Assembly (NCBI GenBank): GCA_026419805.1
Contig: JAOSLS010000133.1
Coordinates: 1 to 64,000 of the forward strand
Source: Ceratocystis colombiana
Lineage: Eukaryota > Ascomycota > Sordariomycetes > Microascales > Ceratocystidaceae
Length of the DNA: 64,000 nt
Reading direction: 5' to 3'
Made by a program: the position numbers and the translations under genes. Positions 1-11,984 of this stretch are shown in pieces. Within the stretch, counting starts at the first letter, position 1, and each line of letters opens with the position of its first letter. Below the pieces are notes generated by a model. The model was not told the origin of the DNA. It did no database searches and worked only from the letters and a program-made list of their open reading frames with translations.

Positions 1-192
1 TGTCCACTGTCCTCTGTCCTCTGTCCTCTCTGTCCTCTGTCCTCTGTCCTCTGTCCTCTGTCCACTGTCCACTGTCCTCTGTCCTCTGTCCTCTGTCCTC
101 TGTCCTCTGTCCTCTGTCCTCTGTCCTCTGTCCTCTGTCCTCTGTCCTCTGTCTTCTATCCTCTGTCCTCTGTCTTCTGTCCTCTGTCCCTA
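1..192 (+). repeat. 7-bp minisatellite (TGTCCTC)n in the untranslated leader of A1
   Basis: The unit TGTCCTC is repeated almost without break, with variants such as TGTCCAC and TATCCTC. It lies just before the gag start at 210. A3 has the same array in the same place with fewer units, so it belongs to the family and is not host DNA. The leader is therefore a long pyrimidine tract. Confidence 0.95.
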
Positions 193-209
193 TTCCAAAC
201 TCCACTACC

Positions 210-1496
210 ATGGACCCCTCAAACCTAGCCCAACCCATGCATGCTCCTGAGCCTGCTATGCTTCCAACACCTGCAGAAATGAAAGAGGTACTGTTTGAGT
301 TGTACCACAAGCTGAAGCAGTCCTAAAACTCCTAGGAACAAATGCACTAGAAACTCAAGCAATCAGAGCACACTCAGCAGTACATGTTCTAGTAGTTCTA
401 GGAGGAAATCAAAACCCTCCAGCAACAAATGACAGCTAGCCTGCTGCAGATCACCTAAGCCTTCACCACTCCAACACCTCCAGCCCCCTCAGTGGCACCT
501 AGTGCCCCAGCCACCCCCTTGGCCTCTGCAAGCCTTCCAGCTCCCTTAGCCCCTGCAAGCTTCTCAGCCCCCCTGGCCCCTATAGGCCTTTCAGCCCTGG
601 TAATCCTAGAGGCACAACCTACCAGACACCCCAAGCCCTGCCTCCCAGACATCCACCTCTTCTTAGGAAAAGGGTCAGAATACCAGGTATAGTCTTAGAC
701 AGCAGAGGCCAAGCTAGAACAAGATAGTGATGCCATCAGGAATGACAGCAACTAGTTCACCTACCTGTGGATGTAGATGTCCACTGCAGTGTAAACCAAG
801 GTGTCACTACTGTATAGACAAGCCAAGTTGAAGAACTACACTACAGCCTAATTTCTCAAAGCACTAGACACTATATTTCTAGATCCCTATGTAGAGGAAT
901 GTGCTAAGGCTGAACTGTACTGCCTGAGTCAGGGAAACAATGAACTATTTTCAGTGTTCATGCTAAAGTTTGAGAACCTGCTCCTAGAGGCTGGGATTGT
1001 TAGTGACTGTACTTGTATCTCAAGCCTTAAATGATGCCTCAACAATGAGCTCATTAGGGCTGTCTGCACAGGTGTCAAAGCCAAAACCTACTCTGCCTTT
1101 GTCTCTGAGGTCTTTGGCCTGGCCTCTGACCTGGAAGTGCTGAGAGGGCACTAGACCCAGGTGAACATACTCCCTAGATTTAGCCACTGGACACCTGCTC
1201 CAGCACCCCTGACCCAGGCCACTCCCCTGCCAGAAAAAATGGATTGGCAACCATCTAACATCCCCCTCAAGCCTATAACCCTAGGAGAGAGGGAGAACCT
1301 AAAGTAGACAAACTTGTGTTTCTACTGCTATAAACCAGGGCACCTATGGCAGAACTGCCCCCTTAACCAGGGGCAGCCAGTAGTGACCTAGGCCATAGAA
1401 GCCCAGCAACCTGACAATGTCCCAGTCCCTACCAAACACCTGGAAAACTACTAGGCCTGGATGACTATCACTATCCAGTGCCTGAAGGGGAGATAA
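210..1496 (+). pseudogene. gag: gag of A1 (capsid plus CCHC zinc knuckle), decayed
   Basis: The start chosen is the ATG at 210, first after the minisatellite; A3 has ATA in its place. After a Gln-rich stretch whose CAG/CAA codons are now TAG/TAA, residues about 90-135 form an Ala/Pro-rich linker. A capsid-like part follows. A zinc knuckle of CX2CX4HX4C type lies at 1317-1361 (CFYCYKPGHLWQNCP), intact here, and would bind packaged RNA. The frame closes at TAA 1494-1496 and overlaps pol, which is open in the -1 frame from 1415. Many in-frame stops show that no Gag is made from this copy. Confidence 0.85.
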
Positions 1497-4400
1497 TTGC
1501 CAAGAAAGAAATAGGAGCAATAGGTACTTACATAGATATAACTCTAAATAAATATATCCTTACTACTGCTTTCATTGACAATGGATGCCTCTGTCTTGCC
1601 ACTATCTCCCTGTATACTGCTCTTAGGTGTAAAGCCACAACCTTACCCATTATACCCTGTCCAGTTGAACAAGTCATTAGTGACCCAAACCCCCTAATAA
1701 TAACCTAGATCACTGTGATTAACTTAGGCCTTAGGGGTCATGATGAAAAACTATATGCATACATTATCCCTGACCAGACAGAAGACCTAATACTAGGCCA
1801 ATGTTGGCTAACAGACCACAATGCCTCTGTACACCTAGCCCAGAATGAAGTCCTCTTACAATAACCCTTCAGACTCCACCTTACAACTACTCCCCTTGAC
1901 CTAGATACCATAGCCATTTCCCAGTGTACAATACAGGCACTCCAGGCCCAAGTTACCAAGACTAAAGGCATCTGTGTCTTTTCAGCCTCCCTCCATGACA
2001 TCAAGAAAGCCTTGCAAACCAAGATCTACACTGACCCCCAAATGTCTTGCCCCAGCTGGCTACTCCCAGTCATCAGTGCTTTTGATAGAAAGAAAGCTAC
2101 TACTCTGCCACTGTCATGACCAGGCCTAGACACTGAGATCCAACTAAAGCCAGATGAATTGACCCCTGCATGTCCCTTGTATTCCATGAGCAGAGAGGAG
2201 CTGCTAGTCCTATGGAAAACCCTGTATGAGCTCCTTGACTCTAGCTTCATTCAGGCTAGCAGTGCTAAAGGAGGAGCCCCAGTGATCTTTATCAAGAAAC
2301 CTGGTGGAGGCATTCACTTCTACATTGACTACTACACTCTGAATAACACCACAGAGAAGGATGGATACCCACTGCTACTCATCTATGACACCCTCTATGA
2401 CATAGCATCAGCCAAATACATCTCTAAAGTCAATATTATCTCTACTTTCCACTGTCTTTGAGTCAAAGAAGGCCATGAACCACAGACTGTTTTCCATACC
2501 TACCTTGGCTCCTTTGAATGGCTGGTAACTCTGTTCAGCTTAAGTGGAGCACTGGCTTCCTTCCAGTGGTTCATTAACCATGTCCTTTCCCAGTGGCTAG
2601 GCATTACCTGCTCAGCCTACCTAGATAATGTAGTGATCTATACTTCAGGTTCTAGAGAAGACCACTGCAAGCTTGTCTGTCAGATCATCAAGGCCCTGGA
2701 CAATACAGGCCTCCAACTAGATTAGGACAAGAGTGATTTTGAATCCTCTTCAATCAAGTATCTGGGCTTCATTGTAGAGCCTGGTATTGGAATCTACACT
2801 GACCCTGAAAAGACCTATGCAATTTGAGAATAGGAAGCCCCAACCTCTATACATGGCCTCTATAGCTTCTTAGGCTTTGTAAACTTCTACTGCTGTTTCA
2901 TCAAGAACTACTTGACTCTAGTGATGCCACTAACCACACTGACCAAGAAAGACCAACCATTTGTTTAGGGCCTAGACCAGCAAGAAGCTTTTGATAAGCT
3001 CTGCCAGGCCCTCATCTCTATACCTGTCCTGGCTACCTATGATCCTGATCACCCTACTATTGTTGAAGCAGATTCCTCTGGATGGGCAATGGGAGCCTCA
3101 TTGAGACAACAGGGCCTGGATTCCCTTTGGCAGCCTATTGCATACTTCTCATGGAAACTCACCCTGGCTGAGGTCAACTATCCTATCCACAATAAGGAAA
3201 TGTTAGTAATCTTCTCCTGCTTAAAACATTAGTGCCCTTTCTTAGCTGGCATTACATTCTAAGTACACACTGACCACTACAACCTCATCTACTTCCAAAC
3301 CTGCCAGACCCTCTCAGAACATCAATACTACTAGTCTCATGAATTATCTGAATTTGACTTCACACTGATACATAGACCTGGAATGACACAAGTCACCTCT
3401 GATGCCCTGTCCTGATACAACCAAGACCTCCTATATGACCTGTCTGATGATAGACTATAATCCAGAGTTCACCAGATACTACACCCCTGTGGTAAGAACT
3501 TTGTCATCACTGCAGCAATATAGGCTAAAAACCCTGACAAAGATCCAGAAGGCTTAGAAGTCACTCCCTACCCAGGTCTTACATCCCTGTTCACTGACCT
3601 AGAACTCTACAACCTGTAGGACACTGCACTGAGACATAATGAGAGATACTGGCAAGCCTACTCAGTAGTATAAGAAAAAGTGTGTATATTCCCTAATGAC
3701 TAGGGCCTGTCTTGGCAAATCAGTGAATGCTCCCTCAACTCAGAAACATGCCTCTTATGGTGGGAGTGCCTGTGGATCCCAGCCTACAAGCCACTTCATA
3801 TAGTGATAATTCAAGCTACCTATGATTCAAGTCTGACAGGCTACCCTGGCACCACTATCACATGAGACCTTGTAAGCTGCTCCTACACCTGGCCTGGGTT
3901 GACAGAAGATATGCAGTGCTTTGTGAGAAACTGTGACACTTGTGGACAGAGCAAAATATGGTGGGAATAGAAGTGTAGCCTCTTAAAACCCCTCCTGATC
4001 CTAGAATGGACTTGGTAAGAAATTACAGTCAATTTCATTGTCAACCTTCCACCCTCTAATAGGCATACTGTCATTATAGGTGTCACTGACTGGCTGTCAA
4101 AGTCCAAAGTCCTCATACCCCTGAAGTCTTCCACTGCTCACAATGTGGCTGAAGCTTTCTTAGTCCATGTATTCACTCACTATAGAACCCCACATGTGAT
4201 CACCTCTGACTGAGGTCTATAATTCATTAGCCTTTTCTAGGCTGAAGTATGCTGCCAACTTGGAATCACTTGTCATTTGTCCACAGCCTTCCACCTAGAG
4301 ACTGATGGAGCACAGGAACACTTGAACTAGGAAATAGAGACATACCTCTAGATGTTCACAGCCTACCTACAAGATGACTGGGCTTCCCTACTGCCCCAAG

Positions 4401-5098
4401 CACAGATCACCTTGAATAACCAGGTTTCAGCATCTATAGGCATTAGCCTATTTTTCTTCTGCCATGGCTACTATATAGACCCTATTGAAACTGATGCCCC
4501 ATAACCCACAGGCTCAAGTATTTCCCTAGCCACAGTAGGACACAACTGGCTAGCAAAGCACTGTGAAGCCACTGCATTCTCCTAGGCATCTATGGCCCTA
4601 GCCTAAGAAGTACAGGAATGACACACTAATAAAGGCTGACAAGTTACAGAATCATTCCAAGTCAGTGACAGAGTCTACCTGAGACTTAAGAATGTCTATA
4701 CCCTACACCCCTCAAAGAAACTTGACTGGTTAGCACTACTATATAAAGTCATTAGCCTTGTTAGATCCTATGCTATCAAACTCAATACCCCCTCTAGCAT
4801 CCACCTAGTATTCTATATCAACCTAGTCCACTGGCACAGAGAAGACCCATTACTATCCCAAGTGTCCTCCAATCCTAAGCCACCCCCAATATCACAGGAG
4901 GAAGCCACAGACAATACAGTTATAGGGGAATACTAAGTGGACAAGATCCTCTAACACTGGAAATACAGGAAACAATACCAAGTGCTAGTAAAATGGACAG
5001 GTTATGCAGAACCAACCTGGGAACCATTAGTGCACCTTGAAGACATAGCTGCCCTAGAAGAATATGAGCAAACCACTGACTATCCCTAGGTGACCTGA
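1415..5098 (+). pseudogene. pol: pol of A1 (protease, RT, RNase H, integrase, chromodomain), decayed
   Basis: Pol lies in the -1 frame relative to gag. Domains in order: protease with D-N-G at 1577-1585 in place of D-[ST]-G; RT about 2150-2850 with YLDN at 2618-2629 in place of YxDD; RNase H about 3050-3420 (VEADSSGWAMGASL); integrase about 3550-4420; chromodomain about 4935-5080 (VKWTGYAEPTWEP). The integrase zinc-finger histidines are lost (TYD...TGYPG where A4 has THD...TGHPG), both CAT>TAT. Stops occur in all domains. The terminal TGA at 5096-5098 is followed by a polypurine tract and, 20 bases later, the LTR. Confidence 0.9.
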
Positions 5099-5118
5099 AA
5101 GGAGGGGAAGGGATCAAT

Positions 5119-5434
5119 TATAATGATCTATAGATCATGTATAGTTCAGGCCCTGCCCTCACCTAGGAAACTATACAATACACCAGAAGCCCCTTTTGCT
5201 CCTTAGCCCCTTCTCCTAGTGTCTTCCTAGTGTCTACCTAGTGTCCTCCTAGTGTCTTCCTAGTGTCCTCCCTTAGCCCCTCTACCAAAGTGCATGTCTC
5301 CCAACACACATATAAACCACTTGACCACTATCATTAGCATAGCTCACCTTAGTTTATTTTAGAACTTATTGAGTTCTTCTTTAATACAGAGCTGTTATGC
5401 AATTGAATCTTCTTGTATCTCGTGAAGCCTTACA
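5119..5434 (+). repeat. 3' LTR of A1 (316 bp)
   Basis: It starts TATAATGATC (family form TGTAATGATC, so the terminal TG is mutated) and ends GAAGCCTTACA. It carries five copies of the 11-bp unit CCTAGTGTCNN; A2 and A3 have four and are 305 bp. The flank at 5435 (TACTA) is the expected right half of a target duplication whose left half is outside the window. Confidence 0.92.
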
Positions 5435-5933
5435 TACTAGTCCTATAGAAAACCCTATACAAGCTCCTTGACTCTAGCTTCATTTAGGCTAGTAGTGCTA
5501 AAGGAGGAGCCCTAGTGATCTTTATCAAGAAACCTAGTAGAGGTATTCACTTCTATATCAACTACTATACTCTAAACAATACTATAGAGAAGGATAGATA
5601 CCTACTACTACTCATCTATAACACCCTCTATAACATTATATCAGCTAAATATATCTCTAAAGTCAATGTTATCTCTACTTTCCACTATCTTTAAGTCAAA
5701 GAAGGCTATGAACTACAGACTGTTTTCTATACCTACCTCAGCTCCTTTAAATAGCTAGTAACTCTATTTAGCTTAAGTGGAGCACTGGCTTCCTTCCAGT
5801 AGTTCATTAACTATATCCTTTCCCAGTGGCTAGGCATTACCTACTTAGCCTACCTAGATAATATAGTGATCTATACTTCAGGTTCTAGAGAAGACCACTA
5901 TAAGCTTATCTGTCAGATCATCAAGGCCCTGGA
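5435..5933 (+). mobile_element. A5: internal RT fragment of an older family A copy
   Basis: It corresponds base for base to positions 2202-2700 of A1, from the start of RT to just past the YLDN motif, with extra C>T and G>A changes. It is cut on the left by A1 and on the right by the LTR of D1. Both breaks look like insertion sites, so A5 is the oldest layer here. Confidence 0.9.
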
Positions 5934-6102
5934 TGTCATAGTTTAGATATAAGATGTTCTTTGTAGCAGGTTCAGAGATTCAGAATATATGCATTGAGGG
6001 GGAAAAGGAGAAGAACTATCTAAACTAACTAGATGTGAGAGGGGTTTTAAGGGATTAATAAGTGGGGCACATACCTACTATATCCTAGGCATAGCCTTAA
6101 CA
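5934..6102 (-). repeat. 3' LTR of D1 (169 bp)
   Basis: It is the same length as both D2 LTRs (169 bp). It reads TGTCATAG...CTTAACA on the + strand and shows extra CA>TA and TG>TA changes relative to D2. Confidence 0.92.
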
Positions 6103-8992
6103 TCAGCCTCTCCTCTTCCTTCTCTTTGTCTTTGGTTGAGCTAGTTAAGACTCCTTCTATTATTCAAAGCAATAGTGCCTTCAAGGTATTCAGCTAGTTC
6201 CTAAGTTAGTTCATTCTAACCTTACTACTTAACCTTATATTCCAGTCTGCTATAGTGTGTTCTTTCACAAAGGATATTCTCTACATCATACATGTCAACT
6301 CTATCTTCATTGTTAACTAGCCCTAGTCTATCATCATATGTCTTTTGTGAAGGGAATAGGTCATTAGCTACTGGTCTCAGTCTATCTGTATAGTATATGT
6401 TATGTGCTGTTGAGCCTAGTATATCCAGCTTGTAGGTGTGGCTATTGACCTTCTCTTTCACTATATATTGAATGTATTTATTCCTAAGGCTTCTCCCTAG
6501 CCCTAGACTAAGTCATTCCTTTCTCAGTGATAGCTATACCTAGTCACTAGGTATATAGTCTTTATAGGCTTTTCTCTTTTTGTTTATAGTGTTCTCTATA
6601 GCTGCTCTTATCATTATAAGGTTTGCTCTAGCCTATTCTATATTATTCTTTAACTTCTATAGGACTCTTTCTACTTGACCTAGGGGACTATCTAGGTTTA
6701 GTGCTAGTAGTTGAGGTTATTCTATATCAATTGTCTTAGGGTAGTAACTATGACTAAGGAAAAATAGTAATACCTGTATTATAGAGCTTAGTGTTGTATT
6801 GAGTATAAACTCTACTATAGGAAGGGCTTTTAGCTAATAGGGGCCTTATGCTCTAAGCTTAGCAAGTCTCAATTTGACCTCTATATTCATCCTCTCTATA
6901 GCTCTATTAGTTATAGGGTAATACACTATAGTTAACCTTTGACTCACTCCTAGTTCTATATAGATTCTTTTCTAAGTAGTATTTATAAATTCTTAGTCTA
7001 ATAGAATAGAGTTTAGTAGTCTATATAACTTATAGTAGTTATGAAAGAAGGCTTCTATAATGTTTTCTATATCTAGGGCTTTCATTAGTATCAGGTGTAT
7101 ACCTTTAGACAAGTAGTTAATAATTATGAGTATATGTGTAAACTCTTCACCTCTATTCTTTATAGTTAGGAGAGGGCTAATGAAGTCAATTACAATATCC
7201 TGCCAGGGGTGTTCTAGAATTAGCAGTGGTTTCAATAGGCCTTCTTTACTTATATACTATGTGTTTGTACTACTATATACTTAGTAGTTTCTAGTAAAAT
7301 GTCTCACATCTACTATATAGTCAGGCCAAAAGAATAATTAAGACAACTCTATATAAAGTACATTTCTACCTAGGTATATCAGTGTTAGGGAGTCATATAT
7401 ACTTTGTAAAAGTGCTATCTATAGTAGCTCTATATTTAGAACCTAGAATCAACTATAATATTAGACCTATGAGTAGTTATCCAGTTAGTAATCACTAATT
7501 CCTACTCATAGTCTATATCTAAGCTCTTCTAGCTATTAGCTATTCTTAGTGAGGAGATAAGCCTTAACTTAGTTGAGGTCATTGTCTTAGTCTATATACT
7601 AAGTCTATATTTCCTTAAGCTTATCTAATAGAACCTTAGGTAGAGGTAGTTGTTCTCATGAGGAGTGATATAGTAGTTCTTCTATTTGTTGAATATATAA
7701 TAGGGTATGAATTCTATTAGTGCTTCAGTATTCTAGTACTTGCTTTATTCAATCTGCTAAGTATTCATTATTTATATCCTCTAGGAGGTCATATTAGGAT
7801 AGAGCATTAGGTAGTAGGGAGAGTCTACTAGGATAGTGAGTGATCTAGTAATTGAATTCACTGAGTATTAGGTACTAGTATACTTGATATTCAGACAAGT
7901 ATTAAAGTTTAGTGAAATACAATAGGTTCCTATAGTCTAAAACAACTTCAAAGGGGTCTTTAAGGCCTTTCAGTTCACTATACTATTCCTTCAGGGCATA
8001 GATAATAGCTAAAAGTTCTTTATTATAGATTAGGTAGTTGTATTCTACTATAGTCAGCTTCTAGCTTATATATACATAGGGGTGTTTTGATCTATCTAGC
8101 TATACCTATAGTAAGGCTATACTAATTGTATAGCCTGATATATCTATTTCTACTACTATAGGGAGCTCTAGGTCATAGCTATAGAGTATTAGGGTTGAAG
8201 TGAAAACCTTCTTCAGGTTATTGAATACTTCCTCTACTTTGTCATTCCACTTAAATACTACTTTTTCTATTAATAATACATTGAGTAGGCTCACTTCCTC
8301 TAAGTACCTGTCTATAAACCCTCTATAGAAGTTATAAAGTCCTAGGAATTTCCTTACTTATCACACTGAGGTTAGTGTCTCCTAGTCCATAATTACAGAG
8401 ATCTTCTTTAGGTCTATCAGTATTTAGCTAGGTGTAAGGATATACCCTAAGTAGGTGATCTCTTTTATTGTCATGGTACACTAGTGTCTTCTGCATAACT
8501 GCTACAATACACTAGCATTCCTGCATAATGTAACAGCATGCTAGTGTCCTCTGTATAACCACTGTCTGTCATGGCATGATACTGTCTTCTGCATGACTAC
8601 TGTTTCTGCATGACCACTGTTTCCACACTACTTTAGTATTCCCTACATGACTGCTGTCCTGCTCAAGGCTAGAGCCTTGCTCACCACTACCAACCTCACA
8701 CCCCACTGTAGATCTTGTTGACTATAACTCATGTAGATATATAGACTAGATAGAACCTCCCTCTGTTACCTGAATGTTACTCCCCAAGCAATGTCCTCAT
8801 CTCCTCCCCTGAATATACTGAACTTCCTGTCCCTATCTTCTGTCCTGGTATCTATTACCATCCTGAACATCCTGTCCTGCCTGTCCTCATCCCTGTCTAC
8901 CTGTCCTGCCTGTCCTGTCTTTGAGCTATTGGGTTAGTCTCATAGAACCTTCCTGCCTGTCCATGACATTTATTACAAAGTCATACTTATTA
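6103..8992 (-). pseudogene. pol: pol C-terminal half of D1 (RT end, RNase H, integrase, chromodomain), decayed
   Basis: Reading leftward from 8992 it holds the end of RT after the active-site motif, RNase H (around 8110-8290), integrase (around 6900-7240) and a chromodomain (around 6225-6460), each aligning with D2. Many TGG and CAG codons of D2 are TAG here. The C-terminal basic tail that overlaps the polypurine tract (KTKRRKRRG then TGA) is unchanged, as expected for a run without CA or TG. The gene is split by E1 at 8469-8968. Confidence 0.85.
8469..8968 (+). mobile_element. E1: solo LTR of family E (500 bp) with TTTAT duplication
   Basis: It runs TGTCATGG...CCATGACA and is 500 bp, exactly the length of both E2 LTRs, in the opposite orientation to E2. 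TTTAT is duplicated at 8464-8468 and 8969-8973, inside D1 pol. No internal E sequence is present, so this is what LTR-LTR recombination leaves. Its U3 has repeated CTGCAT-type motifs and the palindrome ACACTAGTGT. Confidence 0.93.
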
Positions 8993-9382
8993 TGTAAGGG
9001 AGTGAATCAAACAAAAGGATGTATTGGCATAAGAACAGAAACAATTGTTGAAGAAGCAAGAACTAACTAATACTACAGATGATGGAGGGTTCTACACTAC
9101 TTTATACTGAAGAAAGATGGACTACTTCTTACTAAAGGTCTAGACCCCTAGGACTATTCCAGGAGAGAGGTCTTAATGAATATGCTGTCTCTAGTGATTA
9201 TGTCTGAGACATGTCTAATGAATAGGCTGTTTCTAGTGGTTGTGTCTAAGGCATACCCTAATGAATAGGCTGTTTCCAGTGACTATATCTAAAGCAGGCC
9301 CTGAACAGATATGCTGTCTCAGGGGGATTATGACTAAGGGAAAGGCCTTAGGCAAAGCCTCTATAGGTTGTAGACCCTAATA
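8993..9382 (-). repeat. 3' LTR of F1 (390 bp)
   Basis: It reads TGTAAGGGAGTGAATC to TAGACCCTAATA on the + strand; the terminal CA is mutated to TA. It contains the four-copy 43-bp repeat array typical of F LTRs. Confidence 0.92.
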
Positions 9383-10811
9383 TCAGCCCCTCCTCCTTTT
9401 CTTTTTCCCTTAATGGGTAGGAGAGGAAGGGTGGTGAACTTCTTGTCAATCAGATACTTAGATCCTTCCTTCTTTATGTAAATAAACTTCTAATACTTCT
9501 ATATCCTCTAGTGTAGATACTAGCTCCTAAGTTACTTTCTAGTAGCCTTACCACTTGATATAGTAGCTTTCCTCTTGAGTATAGCTGGTAGGGCAGTGTC
9601 CTAAGATCTTCTCTACTTCCTATTCTAGTATACTATCTACTATTACTAGATCTAGTTCAACTGGATATATGTCTTATAATGGGAATAGGTCTGAACTAAT
9701 ATAATATAGTTGATTAGTATAGAATATATTATAGCCTTAGGCCCCTTATATATTAAGCTAGTAGGTGTGTATTCCTACTAGTTCCTTGACCTAGGCCTTA
9801 GTGTATTGAGGCTATAGTTTATACCCTAGTCCTTCTTATTATTATATATATGAACTCTTTGAGACCTAAACCTAATCACCTGCCTTAAAGTGTTAGTGTA
9901 GGAGACACTTCTGGTTACTCTACTCCTCTATAGTGACTCAGGCATTAGATAGTATAGCTTAGGCCTATATTACTATGTCTTAGAGGCTCTAGAGCATCTG
10001 TATAGCCTGTGCTATAGGGCTATCATTCTTTAGGTCTAGGGATTCAAGGGAGTTTAGTATAGATAGGTCAAGTTCTACTAGGTCTAGATTATAACTATGA
10101 TATATAGTAAATATAGAGGTGTTTGTTATAGAGCTAGTGGCTGTATTAAGGGTGAATTCCACTAATAGTAGGTAGCTTAACTAATCCTCATGTTTATAGA
10201 GGAGCTTAGTTAGTTTCATCTTGATCTCACTATTGACTCTTTCTATAGCTCTATTCATCTATAGGTAATAAGCTATAGAGAGGTAGTGTTCTACTTATGG
10301 TATAGTATAGAGATGCCTCTAGAATACACCTGTAAACTATCTATCTAATGTAATTGTTATAGGGAGACCATGGTGAGGGTAGTAGTGCTCTAAGAACTGT
10401 CCTACTAGGTATAGGATATCTATAGAGTGGTATAGGATTAGGATTACTCCCTTAGAGAGGTGGTCAATAAGTGTCATAATGTACTAGTAAGAGTGCCTAT
10501 CCTACTCTACTATAGCTAATAGGCCCACTATATTAAGCCTAATATCCTACTATATCTGATCTAGTATAGGCAGTCCCTTTAGTAGCCCTTGCTTTATCTA
10601 CTACTATATATTCATACTTCTATATAACTCATAGTTATAGTAGAAGTATATAGTATCTTCTATATAATGTAGCTAGAAGTACTGTTTAGCTAACTCAGAG
10701 ACTATTATCCTTTTTCCTAGGTGAATTAATACTATAGAGTTATGGATTGCCTGTAGTAGTCCTATGTAGAGGGGCTCTGACACTGGTATCTAAATTCAGT
10801 TATACTAGTAG
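9383..10811 (-). pseudogene. pol: pol segment of F1: integrase and chromodomain
   Basis: Reverse-strand pol aligning with F3 from about 15,600 to 17,047. It includes the integrase core, the chromodomain region (around 9480-9600) and the basic C-terminal tail GKKKRRRG followed by TGA directly against the LTR. Stops are frequent. It is cut by F2 at 10812. Confidence 0.82.
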
Positions 10812-11201
10812 TGTAAGGGAGTGAATCAAACAAAAGGATGTATTGGTATAAGAACAGAAACAATTGTTGAAGAAGCAAGAACTAACTAATACTACAGATG
10901 ATAGAGGGTTCTACACTACTTTATACTGAAGAAAGATGGACTGCTTCTTGCTAAAGGTCTAGACCCCTAGGACCATTCTGGGAGAGAGGTCTTAATGAAT
11001 ATACTGTCTCTGGTGATTACATCTGAGACATATCTGATGAATAGGCTGTTTCCAGTGGTTGTGTCTAAGGCATGCCCCAATGAATAGGCTGTTTCTGGTG
11101 ACTGCATCTAAAGCAGGCCCTGAACAGATATGCTGTCTCAGGGGGATTATGACTAAGGGAAAGGCCCTAGGCAAAGCCTCTATGGGTTGTAGACCCTAAT
11201 A
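10812..11201 (-). repeat. 3' LTR of F2 (390 bp)
   Basis: It runs TGTAAGGGAGTG...CCCTAATA, inserted in F1 with AGTAG on its left. It is of the same length as its partner at 32670. Confidence 0.93.
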
Positions 11202-11583
11202 TCAGCCCCTCCTCCTTTTCTTTTTCCCCTAATGGGTAGGAGAGGAAGGGTAGTGAACTTCTTGTCAATCAGATACTCAGATCCTTCCTTCTTTATGTAA
11301 ATAAACTTCTAATACTTCTATATCCTCTAGTGCAGATGCTAGCTCCTAAGTTACTTTCTAGTAGCCTCACCACTTGATGTAGTAGCTTTCCTCTCAAGTA
11401 TAGCTGGTAGAGCAGTGTCCTAAGATCTTCTCTACTTCCTATTCTAGTATACTATCTACTATCACTAGATCTAGTTCAACTGGATATATGTCTTATGATA
11501 GGAATAGGTCTGAACTGATATAATGTAGTTGATCAGGATGGAATACATCATAGCCTCAGGCCCCTTACATGTTGAGCTGGTAG
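11202..11583 (-). pseudogene. pol: pol segment of F2: chromodomain and basic tail
   Basis: C-terminal pol, with its TGA (11204-11202) touching the LTR. The basic tail GKKKRRRG is encoded by the polypurine tract. The chromodomain equivalent of F3 16,800-16,950 lies upstream. Cut by F3, duplication GGTAG. Confidence 0.82.
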
Positions 11584-11973
11584 TGTTAGGGTCTGCAACC
11601 CATAGAGGCTTTGCCTAGGGCCTTTCCCTTAGTCATAATCCCCCTGAGACAGCCTATCTGTTCAGGGCCTGCTTTAGATGCAGTCACTGGAAACAGCCTA
11701 TTCATTGGGGCATACCTTAGACACAACCACTGGAAACAGCCTATTCATTGGACATGTCTCAGACACAATTGCTGGAGACAGCATATCCATTAAGACCTCT
11801 CTCCTGGAATGGTCCCAGGGGTCTAGACCTTTAACAAGAAGTAGTCCATCTTTCTTCAGTATAAAGTAGTGTAGAACCCTCTATCATCTATAGTATTAGT
11901 TAGTTCTTACTTCTTCAACAATTGTTTCTATTCTTATACCAATACATCCTTTTATTTGATTCACTCCCTTACA
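11584..11973 (+). repeat. 5' LTR of F3 (390 bp)
   Basis: It runs TGTTAGGGTCTGC...CTCCCTTACA. A TATA-like TATAAAG is at 11860-11866 and the self-priming block AACAATTGT at 11917-11925. The 43-bp repeats are at 11645-11800. Confidence 0.95.
11645..11810 (+). repeat. Four-copy ~43-bp tandem repeat in the U3 of F3
   Basis: ACAGC recurs at 11649, 11693, 11735 and 11778 (steps 44, 42, 43) within a longer unit containing ACTGGAAACAGCCTATTC and TTAGACACAA. It is present in every F LTR. The position upstream of the TATA-like box suggests enhancer-type repeats; this role is inferred. Confidence 0.88.
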
Positions 11974-11984
11974 TCACAATTGTT
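11917..11984 (+). promoter_or_regulatory. Self-priming pair of F3: AACAATTGT in LTR, ACAATTGTT as primer-binding site
   Basis: LTR block 11917-11925 and leader block 11976-11984 are reverse complements (9 of 9). The leader block starts 2 bases after the LTR end, as in all other families here. Confidence 0.8.

Larger units (their letters stand above)
1..5434 (+). mobile_element. Element A1: Ty3/Gypsy chromovirus of family A, 5' LTR outside the window
   Basis: The order leader, gag, protease, RT, RNase H, integrase, chromodomain, polypurine tract and 3' LTR identifies a Ty3/Gypsy chromovirus. It is collinear with A3 at a constant offset of 52641 bases (ATG 210/52851, pol 1478/54119, LTR 5119/57760), with no net indel over 4.9 kb. 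It has inserted into an older copy of its own family, since 5435 resumes inside the RT of A5. Stops, mostly TAG and TAA, are spread through every domain, so it is dead. Confidence 0.95.
5934..8992 (-). mobile_element. Element D1: older RIP-decayed copy of family D, 3' half only
   Basis: It has the D LTR at its left end and pol in reverse, collinear with D2 at an offset of about 12584 bases with a single 1-base deletion near the pol end. It is interrupted by solo LTR E1 (8469-8968) and cut at 8993 by F1. Its 5' half (gag, protease, N-terminal RT, 5' LTR) is not in the window. Confidence 0.92.

Noticed and set aside
492..692. Opposite-strand frame 455-652 rich in Gly and Ala
   Set aside because: It is the complement of the Ala/Pro-rich linker of A1 gag.
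8464..8973. A promoter or satellite island in D1
   Set aside because: The 500-bp block matches the E LTR in length and ends and has a target duplication, so it is a solo LTR.
10992..11174. 60-residue frame (and its twins at 11611 and 32850)
   Set aside because: It lies wholly in F LTRs and is the 43-bp repeat read through; LTRs of this type are not coding.
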